DNA from: Sphaerospermopsis sp. SIO1G1
Lineage (GTDB): Bacteria; Cyanobacteriota; Cyanobacteriia; Cyanobacteriales; Nostocaceae
Length of the DNA stretch: 39,298 bases
Assembly: GCA_010672785.1 (NCBI GenBank)
Contig: JAAHFX010000002.1
Coordinates: 491,368 to 530,665 of the forward strand
Direction: 5' to 3'
The notes below the pieces were generated by a model that was not told where the DNA came from, ran no database searches, and saw only the letters and a program-made list of their open reading frames with translations. Shown in pieces: positions 27,949 through 36,919 of the stretch (position 1 is its first letter; the number at the start of each line of letters is the position of its first letter). The translations under genes and the position numbers were made by a program.

Positions 27949-28458
27949 ATGTCTAAACCACCTCCATCTCATTATCATGATATTGGTGACAGAGGAGAAG
28001 ACCTAGTAGCTGAATGGTTAAAATCTACAGGTTGGCAAATCCTACATCGTCGCTTTTCTTGCCGTTGGGGAGAAATAGACATTATTGCAGAATACAATGA
28101 TCAAAAAATCATTGATGGAACTCAACAAGATCAAAATTTAGAAAATTCAATATTAGCATTTGTAGAAGTCAAAACTCGCAGTTCCAAGAACTGGGATGCA
28201 GGGGGAAGAAATTCTATCACTACAAAAAAGCAAATCAAACTCTATCAAACAGCACAGATATTTCTAGCTCAGTATCCGGAAAAAGCTAACTACTGCTGTC
28301 GTTTTGATGTAGCCTTGGTTTCTTCTCAACCTTTACCAAAACACGATCATCAGAAAAAACTAGCCTTACCAGCTTTAGCAAAAATATCAATAGGTAGCAA
28401 CTCCTTAACGCTGCAAGAATATATCCCAGCAGCGTTTGATGTACCAAACAACTTGTGA
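27949..28458 (+). CDS. YraN family (UPF0102) endonuclease-like protein
   Basis: The product has 169 residues from ATG 27949 ([20 protein letters not shown]); ATG 27922 is an alternative. Upstream frame to 27808 overlaps the signal-peptide region of the opposite gene and is unlikely to be coding. Family motifs are [27 protein letters not shown] and [10 protein letters not shown], a restriction-endonuclease-like core (E, D and ExK). The segment [18 protein letters not shown] before the ExK strand is an insertion compared with short family members. A role in DNA repair or processing is inferred from the fold; the family is poorly characterised. Confidence 0.9.
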   Translation: MSKPPPSHYHDIGDRGEDLVAEWLKSTGWQILHRRFSCRWGEIDIIAEYNDQKIIDGTQQDQNLENSILAFVEVKTRSSKNWDAGGRNSITTKKQIKLYQTAQIFLAQYPEKANYCCRFDVALVSSQPLPKHDHQKKLALPALAKISIGSNSLTLQEYIPAAFDVPNNL

Positions 28459-28502
28459 TTTATTGTACTCATCTATCCGTAAATTTAACTGGCAACCTGT
28501 TT

Positions 28503-28895
28503 CTAAGCAAGAGTTTCAGGACAGTAACCTAAACCTCTAACAAACTGTTGTCTAAAGGCTTCAATTTCTTCTTGTTCTCCACTACCATGAGATACAATTG
28601 CTACTTGATAGCGACGCATTACATCTACGGGATACTGTCCAGCTTCTAAACTCCAAAGAGCCATCTGTATTCTCATAGGTGGTTCATAACTAATTCCCAA
28701 CTCATTGAGAAATGCGCGGAAATCTCCATCATCTTGGGCAGAAACAGGTTCTTTAAATTTAATTCTGACCACCCAACCATCTATTTGATGAATTACAGTA
28801 ATAAAGGAAACAGGGTTTTGAGGTCGGTTATGCAAGTGTTGAACGACCCTGAGCGTTAAACTAGCATTTGCCAGGTAATATAAATATTCAGTCAT
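28503..28895 (-). CDS. Hypothetical protein, 130 residues
   Basis: I do not recognise a named family. It is a soluble alpha/beta protein with LANASLTLRVVQHLHNRP near the start, a strand pair VIHQIDGWVVRIKFKEP, and a helical end EIEAFRQQFVRGLGYCPE. Amino acid composition is ordinary, and it stays open in a region of many stops. It is convergent with the YraN-family gene (44 bases between stops). A housekeeping or regulatory role is possible, but nothing in the sequence specifies it. Confidence 0.7.
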   Translation of the reverse strand: MTEYLYYLANASLTLRVVQHLHNRPQNPVSFITVIHQIDGWVVRIKFKEPVSAQDDGDFRAFLNELGISYEPPMRIQMALWSLEAGQYPVDVMRRYQVAIVSHGSGEQEEIEAFRQQFVRGLGYCPETLA

Positions 28896-29232
28896 GGTAT
28901 GGTTTTGGGTTAAAATCCAATCCTACATTTATATATTCCTCAATTGAGACGAGTTCCCGGTAGGGTAAAAGTCCCCTTTTTTAGATGGGGAGATTTACCC
29001 AATCTTCTGATTAGTCATTTAACAGGGAACAGGGAACAGGGAACAGTGAACAGTTAACAGTGAGCAGTTAACAGTTATTTGTATGAATTACACAAAAATT
29101 ATCCCCAATTCCTATCTTTCTCTGTGTTCTCTATGTCCTCTGTGGTTAGATATTCCGTGACTCGTGCGTAAGTCCTGTTATCTGTTCCCTATTCCCTTAG
29201 TTAACTATGAAATTTATTTTACACAACCACTT
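28896..29232. other. Divergent spacer with heptamers and a family 1 element
   Basis: Positions 29021-29078 are an AACAGGG/AACAGTG/AACAGTT heptamer run. From about 29084 to 29177 lies a family 1 MITE-like element with a decayed left end and a good right end, GTGCGTAAGTCCTG. The spacer must hold the start signals of the hypothetical gene and of queA, unless queA is transcribed from within the element. Confidence 0.7.
29084..29177. mobile_element. MITE-like element, family 1, copy 4 (left end decayed)
   Basis: The interior, CTGTGGTTAGATATTCCGTG, and the right end TGCGTAAGTCCTG match the other copies. The left end has lost its clear inverted repeat. A GTG at 29164, inside the element, is open into queA and gives a false N-terminal extension. 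Confidence 0.65.
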
Positions 29233-30342
29233 ATGTCTGATTTGGAAAATCAAAGTGTTGACTTAGACCGTTCTTTATCTGGTTATGATTATGAACTACC
29301 CACAGAATTAATCGCTCAAAACCCCGCTATACCCAGAGACAGTTCACGATTAATGGTCATCAATTCACCAGAGACAGGGAAAGAAAAAGACGCTCTTAAC
29401 TATGTCTTCCGGGATTTGTCAGAACTGCTGAAACCAGGGGATTTATTAGTGATGAATAATACTAAAGTGATTCCCGCTAGGTTATATGGCCGCAAACCCA
29501 CAGGTGCAGAAGTAGAAGTTTTATTATTGGAAGAAAGACAACATAACTGTTGGTTAGCTTTAGTCAAACCTGGTAAATATTTCAAACTGGGAACTGAGAT
29601 TATTTTTAATGGTAATAATTTAGCCTTAGATGGTGAATTAACTGCGACGGTGATAGACAGGGATGATGCAACTGGGGGAAGGCTATTACAGTTCGATTTA
29701 CCAGAGGATGTTTCCCTAGTTCAAGTGTTGGGGAAATTTGGAGAAATACCCTTACCTCCCTATATCACTACCTCTAGCGCTGCTGATGAACAATATCAAA
29801 CAGTTTATGCCCAAGCACAAGGAGCAATTGCTGCACCAACAGCAGGGTTGCACTTTACACCAGAACTTTTACAGAAATTGCGTGATAGAGATATTAACCA
29901 AGCATTTGTGACTCTCCATGTTGGTGTAGGTACTTTTAGACCTGTAGAAGTAGAAGATGTCACAAGTCACCAAATGCACTCAGAATGGATTGAAGTCAGC
30001 AATGAAACTGTAGAGAAGATTAGAGCAACTAAAGCTACTGGAGGAAGAATTATTGCTGTAGGTACTACAGTAGTGCGGGCTTTAGAAGGTGCATCCCAAT
30101 TTGGGGATTTACAACCCCATGTCGGTAAGGTAAATTTATTTATCTACCCTGGTTATCAATGGCAGGTAGTAGAAGGATTAATTACGAATTTTCACTTACC
30201 CCGTTCTAGTTTATTGATGCTCGTTAGTGCTTTAATTGGTAGACAAAGGTTATTGAAAATTTATCAACAGGCGATCGCATCTCAATATCGCTTTTACTCT
30301 TTCGGTGATGCTATGCTCATCTTACCTGAAGCTACTCAGTGA
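29233..30342 (+). CDS. queA: S-adenosylmethionine:tRNA ribosyltransferase-isomerase (QueA)
   Basis: A 369-residue protein from ATG 29233; upstream frame lies in repeat sequence. The start [20 protein letters not shown], the middle [17 protein letters not shown] and [10 protein letters not shown], and the end [12 protein letters not shown] are classic QueA. It transfers ribose from AdoMet to preQ1 in tRNA, making epoxyqueuosine at wobble position 34, in the cytoplasm. No other queuosine gene is adjacent. The secreted TPR protein gene follows 99 bases later, without evident link. Confidence 0.97.
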   Translation: MSDLENQSVDLDRSLSGYDYELPTELIAQNPAIPRDSSRLMVINSPETGKEKDALNYVFRDLSELLKPGDLLVMNNTKVIPARLYGRKPTGAEVEVLLLEERQHNCWLALVKPGKYFKLGTEIIFNGNNLALDGELTATVIDRDDATGGRLLQFDLPEDVSLVQVLGKFGEIPLPPYITTSSAADEQYQTVYAQAQGAIAAPTAGLHFTPELLQKLRDRDINQAFVTLHVGVGTFRPVEVEDVTSHQMHSEWIEVSNETVEKIRATKATGGRIIAVGTTVVRALEGASQFGDLQPHVGKVNLFIYPGYQWQVVEGLITNFHLPRSSLLMLVSALIGRQRLLKIYQQAIASQYRFYSFGDAMLILPEATQ

Positions 30343-30441
30343 TAAGTGATGGGGTGATGGGGAGAAAATTCTTTATCTGTTATCTGTTTCCTTTTTTCCA
30401 TCAACTATCAACTATCAATTATAAATACAGGACTACAAATT

Positions 30442-31578
30442 ATGTCTAAAAAATTGCCTTTTTATCAGTATTTACACAGTCCAGTTTATGTGAGTTTTAA
30501 TAGACTTAGCAAAAATTCTGGACAGCATCTGGGAATTGCATTTACAACGTCAATATTATTACTATTTAGCTTACCGATATTTACTGAAATACCAGGAAGT
30601 AAATTATTAGCTCAAACAACAGAAACTGTGGTTTCCCAAGATTTGGATGCAGCAAGATTCTTTCAAATCGGAGTTACACGTTATCAACGTCAAGACTACC
30701 AACAAGCTCAATTAGCTTTCCGTCAAGCTTTACAAAGAGATCCAGGTATAGGATTAGCCAGAAAATATCTAGGTAATATTTTCATGGAGCAAAACCGTTT
30801 AGACTTGGCCGTTCAAGAATACACAGAAGCGATTAGAATCAATCCTGATACGGCAGAACTCTATTATAATTTAGGTTTAGCATTACAAAAACAAAACAGA
30901 CCAGAAGCAGCAATTACAGCTTATAGACAAGCTTTGACCATTAACCCAGATATGGCAAATACTTACTATAATCTGGGTTTAGTCTTGTACCAACAAGAGT
31001 TGAGAAATGAAGCGATCGCAGCTTACCAAGAAGCCATAAAATTAGATCCAAAAATTGTCAATGCTTACTTAAACTTAGCAGTTGTCTTTCAACAAGAAGG
31101 ACAAATAGAATCAGCAACTTCTAATTATCGTCAAGTGATCAAACTTGATCCCAAAAATACATTAGCATACAACAATTTAGGTGCTTTATTAATTATCCAA
31201 AATCAATATCAAGAAGCTATTAAAGTTTACGAACAAGCCATCAATCAAAATCCCAGAAATGCTGTAGCTTATTATAATCTGGGAGTAACTTTATATAACC
31301 AAGGAGAATTAAAATTAGCAAATCAAGTATTACAAAGAGCTAGTCAAGAATACAATGCTCAAGGTAACACCGCACAAGCTGCAAAAATTGACGAAATTAC
31401 CGCAAAAATTTCTCAATCTTTAAAACCTAAACCAACACCAACAGCGACAGAAGTTGCACCAGCAACAACTCCAACAAACGAAAATCAAAATAATGAAAAT
31501 GATGACATTGATCTGGAAGCTGATGTAATTCTACCTCCTCCAGAAACAGCAGTACCAGTAGATTCAACAAATCAATAA
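30442..31578 (+). CDS. Exported or membrane-anchored TPR protein
   Basis: The product has 378 residues. A hydrophobic segment (about 31-50, LGIAFTTSILLLFSLPIF) follows a basic N-terminus and looks like a signal anchor or long signal peptide. About seven TPR units follow (about 68-310), with the AxxxYxxALxxxP pattern, as in AIRINPDTAELYYNLGLALQ. The tail is rich in Thr, Pro, Asn and acidic residues and looks disordered. TPR arrays bind proteins; partners are unknown. An 18-copy ATCAGTT heptamer array begins 24 bases after the stop. Confidence 0.9.
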   Translation: MSKKLPFYQYLHSPVYVSFNRLSKNSGQHLGIAFTTSILLLFSLPIFTEIPGSKLLAQTTETVVSQDLDAARFFQIGVTRYQRQDYQQAQLAFRQALQRDPGIGLARKYLGNIFMEQNRLDLAVQEYTEAIRINPDTAELYYNLGLALQKQNRPEAAITAYRQALTINPDMANTYYNLGLVLYQQELRNEAIAAYQEAIKLDPKIVNAYLNLAVVFQQEGQIESATSNYRQVIKLDPKNTLAYNNLGALLIIQNQYQEAIKVYEQAINQNPRNAVAYYNLGVTLYNQGELKLANQVLQRASQEYNAQGNTAQAAKIDEITAKISQSLKPKPTPTATEVAPATTPTNENQNNENDDIDLEADVILPPPETAVPVDSTNQ

Positions 31579-31602
31579 TTTATCAAATCCAGAGTTTTAC
31601 AT

Positions 31603-31728
31603 ATCAGTTATCAGTTATCAGTTATCAGTTATCAGTTATCAGTTATCAGTTATCAGTTATCAGTTATCAGTTATCAGTTATCAGTTATCAGTTATCAGTT
31701 ATCAGTTATCAGTTATCAGTTATCAGTT
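31603..31728. repeat. ATCAGTT heptamer array, 18 copies
   Basis: Eighteen near-perfect consecutive copies of ATCAGTT (126 bp). It is followed by TTCACTG-type text to about 31755 and by TTCAGCAAACCC near 31774. It fills the spacer between the converging TPR and ktrA-like genes. Confidence 0.98.
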
Positions 31729-31822
31729 TTCACTGTTCACTATTCACTGTTCCCTGTTCTCTACACAAATAACTTGTTCAGCAAACCCTATATAAATTAG
31801 AAGATCCGTTGGGATACTACCT

Positions 31823-32518
31823 TTAAATTGGTAAACGATCAATATCTTTATTGCAACCAATAACAACCATCGCAGAACCACGTTCTAAACATTTATTTGC
31901 ATCGGGATTAATTTTAAACTTTCCATTTTGACTAACAGCTAATAAATTTAAACCATAACGATTTCTCAGTTGAATTTCTGCCACAGTTTTACCATGAAAT
32001 TCATCAGGAACAATTACCTCAACAATACTATTGTCTGGATCTAGATCAAATCTATCTAAAATAGAAGGTTTAGTTAATGTTCTTGCTAAAGCACAACCTG
32101 CTTCATATTCAGGAAAAACCACATGATCTGCACCTACTTTTTTGAGTAACTTGCGGTGAACTTCACTAGAAGCTTTTGCTACCACATGAGGTACACCAGC
32201 TTCTTTTACATTGAGTGTGGTGATAATACTTTCCTGAATAAAATTCCCAATGGCCACAATTACTGTATCAAACTCAAAAATACCAGCTTCTTTGAGTGCA
32301 GCAGGTTCTGTAGAATCTAATTGTACTGCATGACTAACTATTTCTTCATTTAATGCTTCAGCTACAAGTTTTTCATCAACATCTGTTGCTAACACTTGAT
32401 AACCTATACCATGCAATGTAGAACAAACAGAACGACCAAAACGACCTAAACCGATAACTGCAAATTGATTGTTATCTTTACGTAAACTGCGAAAGAATTT
32501 TAATGATGATAGATTCAT
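31823..32518 (-). CDS. ktrA: KtrA/TrkA-type potassium uptake regulatory subunit
   Basis: A 231-residue soluble RCK protein. The Rossmann half has FAVIGLGRFGRSVC, the acidic VLATDVDEK end of strand 2, and TVIVAIGNFIQESI. The C-terminal RCK-C half spans about residues 145-231 and includes IVEVIVPDEFHGKT. It should form an octameric ring that binds ATP/ADP or NAD(H) on the cytoplasmic side of KtrB. AGGAAA lies five bases before the ATG. The cognate ktrB-like gene lies upstream on the same strand, but the 203-base gap between them is almost entirely heptamer repeats. Confidence 0.93.
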   Translation of the reverse strand: MNLSSLKFFRSLRKDNNQFAVIGLGRFGRSVCSTLHGIGYQVLATDVDEKLVAEALNEEIVSHAVQLDSTEPAALKEAGIFEFDTVIVAIGNFIQESIITTLNVKEAGVPHVVAKASSEVHRKLLKKVGADHVVFPEYEAGCALARTLTKPSILDRFDLDPDNSIVEVIVPDEFHGKTVAEIQLRNRYGLNLLAVSQNGKFKINPDANKCLERGSAMVVIGCNKDIDRLPI

Positions 32519-32540
32519 GAATTTCCTAGTAGTTATTTTT

Positions 32541-32723
32541 CAGTTATCAGTTATCAGTTATCAGTTGTCAGTTGTCAGTTATCAGTTATCAGTTGTCAGT
32601 TGTCAGTTGTCAGTTGTCAGTTGTCAGTTGTCAGTTGTCAGTTACCAGTTTTCACTGTTTACTGTTCACTGTTCACTATTCACTGTTCACTGTTCACTGT
32701 TCACTGTTCACTGTTCACTGTTC
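32541..32723. repeat. Heptamer arrays between ktrB and ktrA
   Basis: Positions 32541-32650 are CAGTTAT and CAGTTGT heptamers. Positions 32651-32723 are TTCACTG-type heptamers. On the coding (minus) strand the second array reads TGAACAG, and its first TGA is the stop codon of ktrB. The array ends about 22 bases upstream of the ktrA start codon. Confidence 0.95.
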
Positions 32724-34056
32724 ACCCAACAAGTAAATTTTCCTCTGGATAGTGAACTCTACTAGGACGAGGATCTCCTAACATGGCTGACATTAATAAT
32801 AAAATACCAACCCGACCAATATACATGGTGATAATTAAAATTAATTTGGCAAATATAGAAACACTACCTGTAATTCCTGTAGATAAACCCACTGTAGCAA
32901 AAGCTGATACCACTTCAAATAAAATTTGAATAAATTCTAGTTTGGGGTCAGTTAAACTAATTATAATTGTTGCTATAGTTACCGTTGCTAAAGAACCCAT
33001 TACCACTCCTACTGCTTTTAAAATTAAAGATATAGCTATTTTTCGATCATAAAGTAATACCTCCTCTTTTCCTTGTAAAATTGTTTTAGTGCAACTGGTC
33101 AGAACTCTCAGTGTTGTGGTTTTTATTCCTCCTCCAGTTCCTCCTGGACTTGCACCAATAAACATCAAAGCAATAGTAATAAATAGTCCAGCATCTGTCA
33201 TATTACCAATATCAATACTATTAAATCCAGCAGTTCTAGTAGTTATAGATTGGAAAAAAGCTAGTAGTAATTGATCGGAGAAACTAAAATTACCCAAAGT
33301 TTGAGGATTTCTAATTTCTATAAGAAAAAAAGCGAGTGTACCCAATAATATTAAAATTAATGTTGTGCTGGTAGCCACTTTAAAATCCAGGGAAAATATA
33401 ACCACATTAGGCTTTTTTAAAAGTTTATCTTTTGCCCAAAGAAATATATCTAATATTACTTGATAACCAATACCTCCAAAGATAATTAACCCAGCAATTG
33501 TAAAAACTACGATTCTAGAACTTTGATAACTTACTAAGCTATCACTAAATAAACTGAATCCCGCATTATTCCAAGCACTGATACTATGGAAAATTGCTAA
33601 CCATAATCCTTTATCCTGACCAAAATCTTGGACAAATATGGGTATTAATAAAAATATTCCTGTGATTTCAAATATCAAAGTGGTAGCAATAATTGAGCGG
33701 ATAATTTGCGCGCTTCCACTCATCCCCGGACGATCTAAAGCTTGTTGGATCGCTACCTTTTGTCGCAAGTCAAATCTTCTCCCAATTAATAAAATTAAAA
33801 ATGTTGTGGTTGTCATATAACCTAAACCACCAATTTGTGCCAACATTAAAATCAATAATTGACCAATAAAAGAAAAATCTGTACCTGTATCAACTACAGC
33901 CAACCCAGTTACGCAAACTGCGGAGGTTGATGTGAATAGTGCTACAACTGGATCATTCCACATACCATTGCTAGTTGAGAATGGCATCATTAACAGCAAT
34001 GTTCCTGCTAAAATTACAGCTAAAAATCCTAAACATATAGTACGAGCAACAGTCAT
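32722..34056 (-). CDS. ktrB: KtrB/TrkH-type potassium uptake membrane subunit
   Basis: A 444-residue integral membrane protein with the fourfold M1-P-M2 layout. The four selectivity loops and their glycines are visible: TSAVCVTGL near 41, SISAWNNAGFSLF near 155, SITTRTAGFNSID near 265 and VSAFATVGLSTG near 379. The glycine-rich gating loop GASPGGTGGGIKTTT lies near 297-311. It should import K+ (Na+-dependent in cyanobacterial Ktr) with the KtrA-type subunit. The TGA stop is the first heptamer of a repeat array. It is divergent from the tocopherol methyltransferase gene, with 96 bases between the starts used here. No ktrE-like third gene was seen. Confidence 0.95.
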   Translation of the reverse strand: MTVARTICLGFLAVILAGTLLLMMPFSTSNGMWNDPVVALFTSTSAVCVTGLAVVDTGTDFSFIGQLLILMLAQIGGLGYMTTTTFLILLIGRRFDLRQKVAIQQALDRPGMSGSAQIIRSIIATTLIFEITGIFLLIPIFVQDFGQDKGLWLAIFHSISAWNNAGFSLFSDSLVSYQSSRIVVFTIAGLIIFGGIGYQVILDIFLWAKDKLLKKPNVVIFSLDFKVATSTTLILILLGTLAFFLIEIRNPQTLGNFSFSDQLLLAFFQSITTRTAGFNSIDIGNMTDAGLFITIALMFIGASPGGTGGGIKTTTLRVLTSCTKTILQGKEEVLLYDRKIAISLILKAVGVVMGSLATVTIATIIISLTDPKLEFIQILFEVVSAFATVGLSTGITGSVSIFAKLILIITMYIGRVGILLLMSAMLGDPRPSRVHYPEENLLVG

Positions 34057-34152
34057 AAGATATTCAAAAATTGTTTGAGAAAAGCAAAGTTGACTTATCT
34101 AATTAAATACACAGATGGTAGCCTAACAGTATGTTTTTTCTCTGATGGATTT

Positions 34153-34995
34153 ATGAGTAAGACACTCTACCAGCAAATTCAACAGTTTTATGATGCTTCC
34201 TCTGGTTTGTGGGAACAAATTTGGGGGGAGCATATGCACCACGGTTACTACGGTGCAGACGGTAAGCAGCAAAAGGAACGTCGTCAAGCACAAATTGATT
34301 TGATTGAAGAGGTACTCAAATGGTCCAAAATCAATCATACAGAACGTATCCTTGATGTTGGCTGTGGAATTGGTGGTAGTTCTTTATACTTGGCTCAAAA
34401 ATTCCATGCCCAAGTTACAGGAATTACTCTCAGCCCTGTACAAGCCGATAGAGCTACCCAAAGGGCTACGGAGGCTAATTTGAATGGAAGTAGTAATTTT
34501 CAAGTTGCCAACGCTCAGGAAATGCCTTTTGCTGATAATTCTTTTGACCTGGTGTGGTCTTTGGAAAGTGGCGAACATATGCCAGATAAAATCAAATTTC
34601 TTCAGGAATGTTATCGGGTATTGAAACCTGGTGGTACATTGATTTTTGTAACGTGGTGTCATCGTCACACAAATCAACTACCATTGACTGCTGATGAACA
34701 ACAGCATTTACAAGAAATTTATCGAGTTTACTGTTTACCCTATGTAATTTCTTTGCCTGAATACGAAGCGATCGCCCACCAACTACCATTAAACAATATC
34801 CGTACTGCTGATTGGTCAAATGCTGTTGCTCCATTTTGGAACGTAGTTATTGACTCTGCTTTCACTCCCCAAGCATTTTTCGGGTTACTATCCTCTGGTT
34901 GGCCAACAATTCAAGGTGCGCTTTCTTTAGATTTAATGCGTCGAGGTTATGAACGGGGTTTAATCAGATTTGGATTATTATGTGGTACAAAATAA
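34153..34995 (+). CDS. Gamma-tocopherol methyltransferase-type enzyme
   Basis: The product has 280 residues from ATG 34153 (MSKTLYQQIQQFYDASSGLW); the frame is open to 34075 but the extra residues have no family likeness. The AdoMet-binding motif is ILDVGCGIGGSSLYLA. Further hallmarks are WGEHMHHGYYG, VWSLESGEHM and CYRVLKPGGTLIFVTWCHR, which from memory closely follow Synechocystis Slr0089. That enzyme methylates gamma- to alpha-tocopherol at the membrane. A phytyl-quinol or related methyltransferase is the alternative. The homogentisate prenyltransferase gene 181 bases downstream supports the pathway. Heptamers begin eight bases after the stop. Confidence 0.9.
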   Translation: MSKTLYQQIQQFYDASSGLWEQIWGEHMHHGYYGADGKQQKERRQAQIDLIEEVLKWSKINHTERILDVGCGIGGSSLYLAQKFHAQVTGITLSPVQADRATQRATEANLNGSSNFQVANAQEMPFADNSFDLVWSLESGEHMPDKIKFLQECYRVLKPGGTLIFVTWCHRHTNQLPLTADEQQHLQEIYRVYCLPYVISLPEYEAIAHQLPLNNIRTADWSNAVAPFWNVVIDSAFTPQAFFGLLSSGWPTIQGALSLDLMRRGYERGLIRFGLLCGTK

Positions 34996-35002
34996 CGTTT
35001 TT

Positions 35003-35129
35003 CAGTTAACAGTTATCAGTTTTCAGTTATTAGTTATCAGTTACCAGTTATTAGTTTTCAGTTTTCAGTTACTAGTTTTCAGTTATCGCTATTCACTGTT
35101 CACTGTTCACTGTTTACTGTTTACTGTTC
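35003..35129. repeat. Mixed heptamer array between the two tocopherol genes
   Basis: The array holds CAGTTAT-, CAGTTTT- and CAGTTAC-type heptamers, then TTCACTG and TTTACTG heptamers. It fills most of the 181-base gap and ends about 47 bases before the prenyltransferase ATG. Confidence 0.93.
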
Positions 35130-35176
35130 CCTCTTAAATTCATCAACTTAGCATAACAAGTACGGTAGAACCAAAA

Positions 35177-36109
35177 ATGTTGAAACAAAGTGCATCTATT
35201 GTTCCTCAAAACTGGCTATTCTCCCTGTGGAAATTTTCCCGTCCCCACACCATTATTGGTACAAGTTTAAGTGTTTTGGGCTTATATTTACTGACAATTG
35301 GGATCACATCTACAAACTTTTCCTTAATTCATATTCCACAAATATTAGGTGCTTGGTTAGCCTGTATCTGCGGTAATATTTATATAGTCGGTTTAAACCA
35401 ACTAGAAGATATAGAAATTGACAGAATTAATAAACCTAGTCTTCCCCTTGCTTCAGGAGAATTCACTATAAAACAGGGACAACTTATAGTTATTACAACC
35501 GGGATTTTAGCATTAACTATTGCTGGATTTAACAGTCCTTATCTATTAGGAATGGTAGGAATTAGTTTAACCATTGGTACAGCTTACTCCTTACCACCCA
35601 TCCGCTTAAAACAATATCCATTTTTTGCCGCTTTATGTATTTTCTCTGTCCGCGGTACAATAGTTAATTTAGGGCTGTTTTTACATTTTAGTTGGTTATT
35701 GCAAAGAAGCCAAAGTATACCTGGAGCAGTTTGGATACTAACAATATTTATCTTAGTCTTCACCTTTGCGATCGCTATCTTTAAAGATATACCTGATATG
35801 GAAGGAGATAAACTTTATCATATCACTACCTTTACCATCCAACTAGGTCAGAAAAAAGTCTTTAACCTTGCTATTTGGGTACTAACAACTTGTTATTTAG
35901 GAATGATTTTGTCAGGGGTTTTTACTCTCAATGAAGTCAACAAAATATTCTTGTTGATTAGTCATATCATCCCCTTAAGTTTATTATGGATAGAAAGTAG
36001 AAAAGTAGATATAGATAATAAAACTCAAATAGCTGATCTTTATCAATTTATCTGGAAACTATTTTTCATCGAATATCTCATTTTTCCCATTGCTGGTATT
36101 TTAGGTTAG
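35177..36109 (+). CDS. hpt: Homogentisate phytyltransferase (UbiA family)
   Basis: A 310-residue membrane protein with about eight or nine helices. The first Asp-rich motif is NQLEDIEIDRINKPSLPLAS (active-site aspartates in EDIEID), and the second is FKDIPDMEGD. LWKFSRPHTIIGTSLSV at the start is also typical. It resembles Slr1736 and plant VTE2, which join homogentisate to phytyl diphosphate, giving 2-methyl-6-phytylbenzoquinol, the committed step of tocopherol synthesis. The neighbouring methyltransferase would act at the last step. Confidence 0.94.
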   Translation: MLKQSASIVPQNWLFSLWKFSRPHTIIGTSLSVLGLYLLTIGITSTNFSLIHIPQILGAWLACICGNIYIVGLNQLEDIEIDRINKPSLPLASGEFTIKQGQLIVITTGILALTIAGFNSPYLLGMVGISLTIGTAYSLPPIRLKQYPFFAALCIFSVRGTIVNLGLFLHFSWLLQRSQSIPGAVWILTIFILVFTFAIAIFKDIPDMEGDKLYHITTFTIQLGQKKVFNLAIWVLTTCYLGMILSGVFTLNEVNKIFLLISHIIPLSLLWIESRKVDIDNKTQIADLYQFIWKLFFIEYLIFPIAGILG

Positions 36110-36306
36110 TTTATCAAAATCGGTTCTTCGGTACTTGTTATGGTAAATTACCAATGGTTTCAGAGGGAACAGGGAAAATAGAAAATATTTTCCCATAATG
36201 TTAATAATTAGGTATAATTCCTATACATAGTAAGCCTCCTGATATTGTTCTATCTAAAATTTGCATACCAGGTACTCAAGAACCTCAAAATCAAACAAAG
36301 TAAATC

Positions 36307-36768
36307 ATGTTAGAAAATCTACCAATTAGTAATATCATTGCTATCATCGCCGTCATTACAGCAATGGCAGTTTTAGGTTATCTATCTTGGAAAACATTAA
36401 TTACAGCTAATTTATTTCAAAAAGGAATCAATCTCTTTAAAGAAAAAGATTATGCAGGTGCAGAAGCAGCTTTTCGTCAAGTAATAGCCATTAATTCCAC
36501 CAATGATGTAGTAAGATTATTATTAGGAGACCTTTTAAATCATCAAGGTCAAATTGAAGAAGCTAAAGAATTATTTACCTATGTAATTAATCGGAGTCCT
36601 AAAAATGCCGATGCATATTTAAGATTAGCTAATATTTTATTATTAGAAAATGACAATGAAGAAGCAATCAAAAATCTCCAAACATCAAAAGCTTTATTTC
36701 AAAAACAACGTCAACCTCAAAAAGTAGAAACAATAGATAAAATTCTTGAAGATGTTGGTAATGCGTAA
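36307..36768 (+). CDS. Membrane-anchored TPR protein
   Basis: The product has 153 residues. An N-terminal membrane helix (about 8-28, IIAIIAVITAMAVLGYLSW) is followed by about three TPR units (about 38-140), with the pattern LFKEKDYAGAEAAFRQVIAI. The TPR part probably faces the cytoplasm. The role is unknown; small TPR anchors of this kind often serve in assembly of membrane complexes. No ribosome site is obvious. The last codons, GGT-AAT-GCG-TAA, merge into a GTAATTC heptamer array, the same ending as in the histidine kinase at 15425. Confidence 0.82.
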   Translation: MLENLPISNIIAIIAVITAMAVLGYLSWKTLITANLFQKGINLFKEKDYAGAEAAFRQVIAINSTNDVVRLLLGDLLNHQGQIEEAKELFTYVINRSPKNADAYLRLANILLLENDNEEAIKNLQTSKALFQKQRQPQKVETIDKILEDVGNA

Positions 36769-36919
36769 TTCGTAATTCGTAATTCGTAATTCGTAGTTCG
36801 TAATTATTAGGACTTACGCACGAGTTACGGAATATCAAACCGCAGAGAACGCAGAGGAGTAGAGTATTGGAAGATTTTTGCGTAAGTCCTGATTCTAAAT
36901 TCTAAATTCTAAATTCGTA
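36765..36919. repeat. Repeat-only gap between the TPR gene and cobA
   Basis: GTAATTC heptamers (36765-36806), a family 1 MITE-like element (36809-36890) and a TAAATTC heptamer run (about 36893-36916) succeed one another without unique sequence. The gap ends TTCGTAATG, the last three bases being the start codon of cobA. Confidence 0.92.
36809..36890. mobile_element. MITE-like element, family 1, copy 5 (best-preserved ends)
   Basis: Perfect 12-base inverted ends: AGGACTTACGCA (36809-36820) and TGCGTAAGTCCT (36879-36890). The interior CACG/TACGGAATATCAAACCGCAG text matches copies 3 and 4 in inverted orientation. At 82 bp it is one of the shorter copies. Confidence 0.88.

Noticed and set aside
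32469..32765. Frame with SVVSYQL repeats overlapping the ktrB-ktrA gap
   Set aside because: It is only the heptamer array read in three frames and it overlaps both real genes on the other strand.
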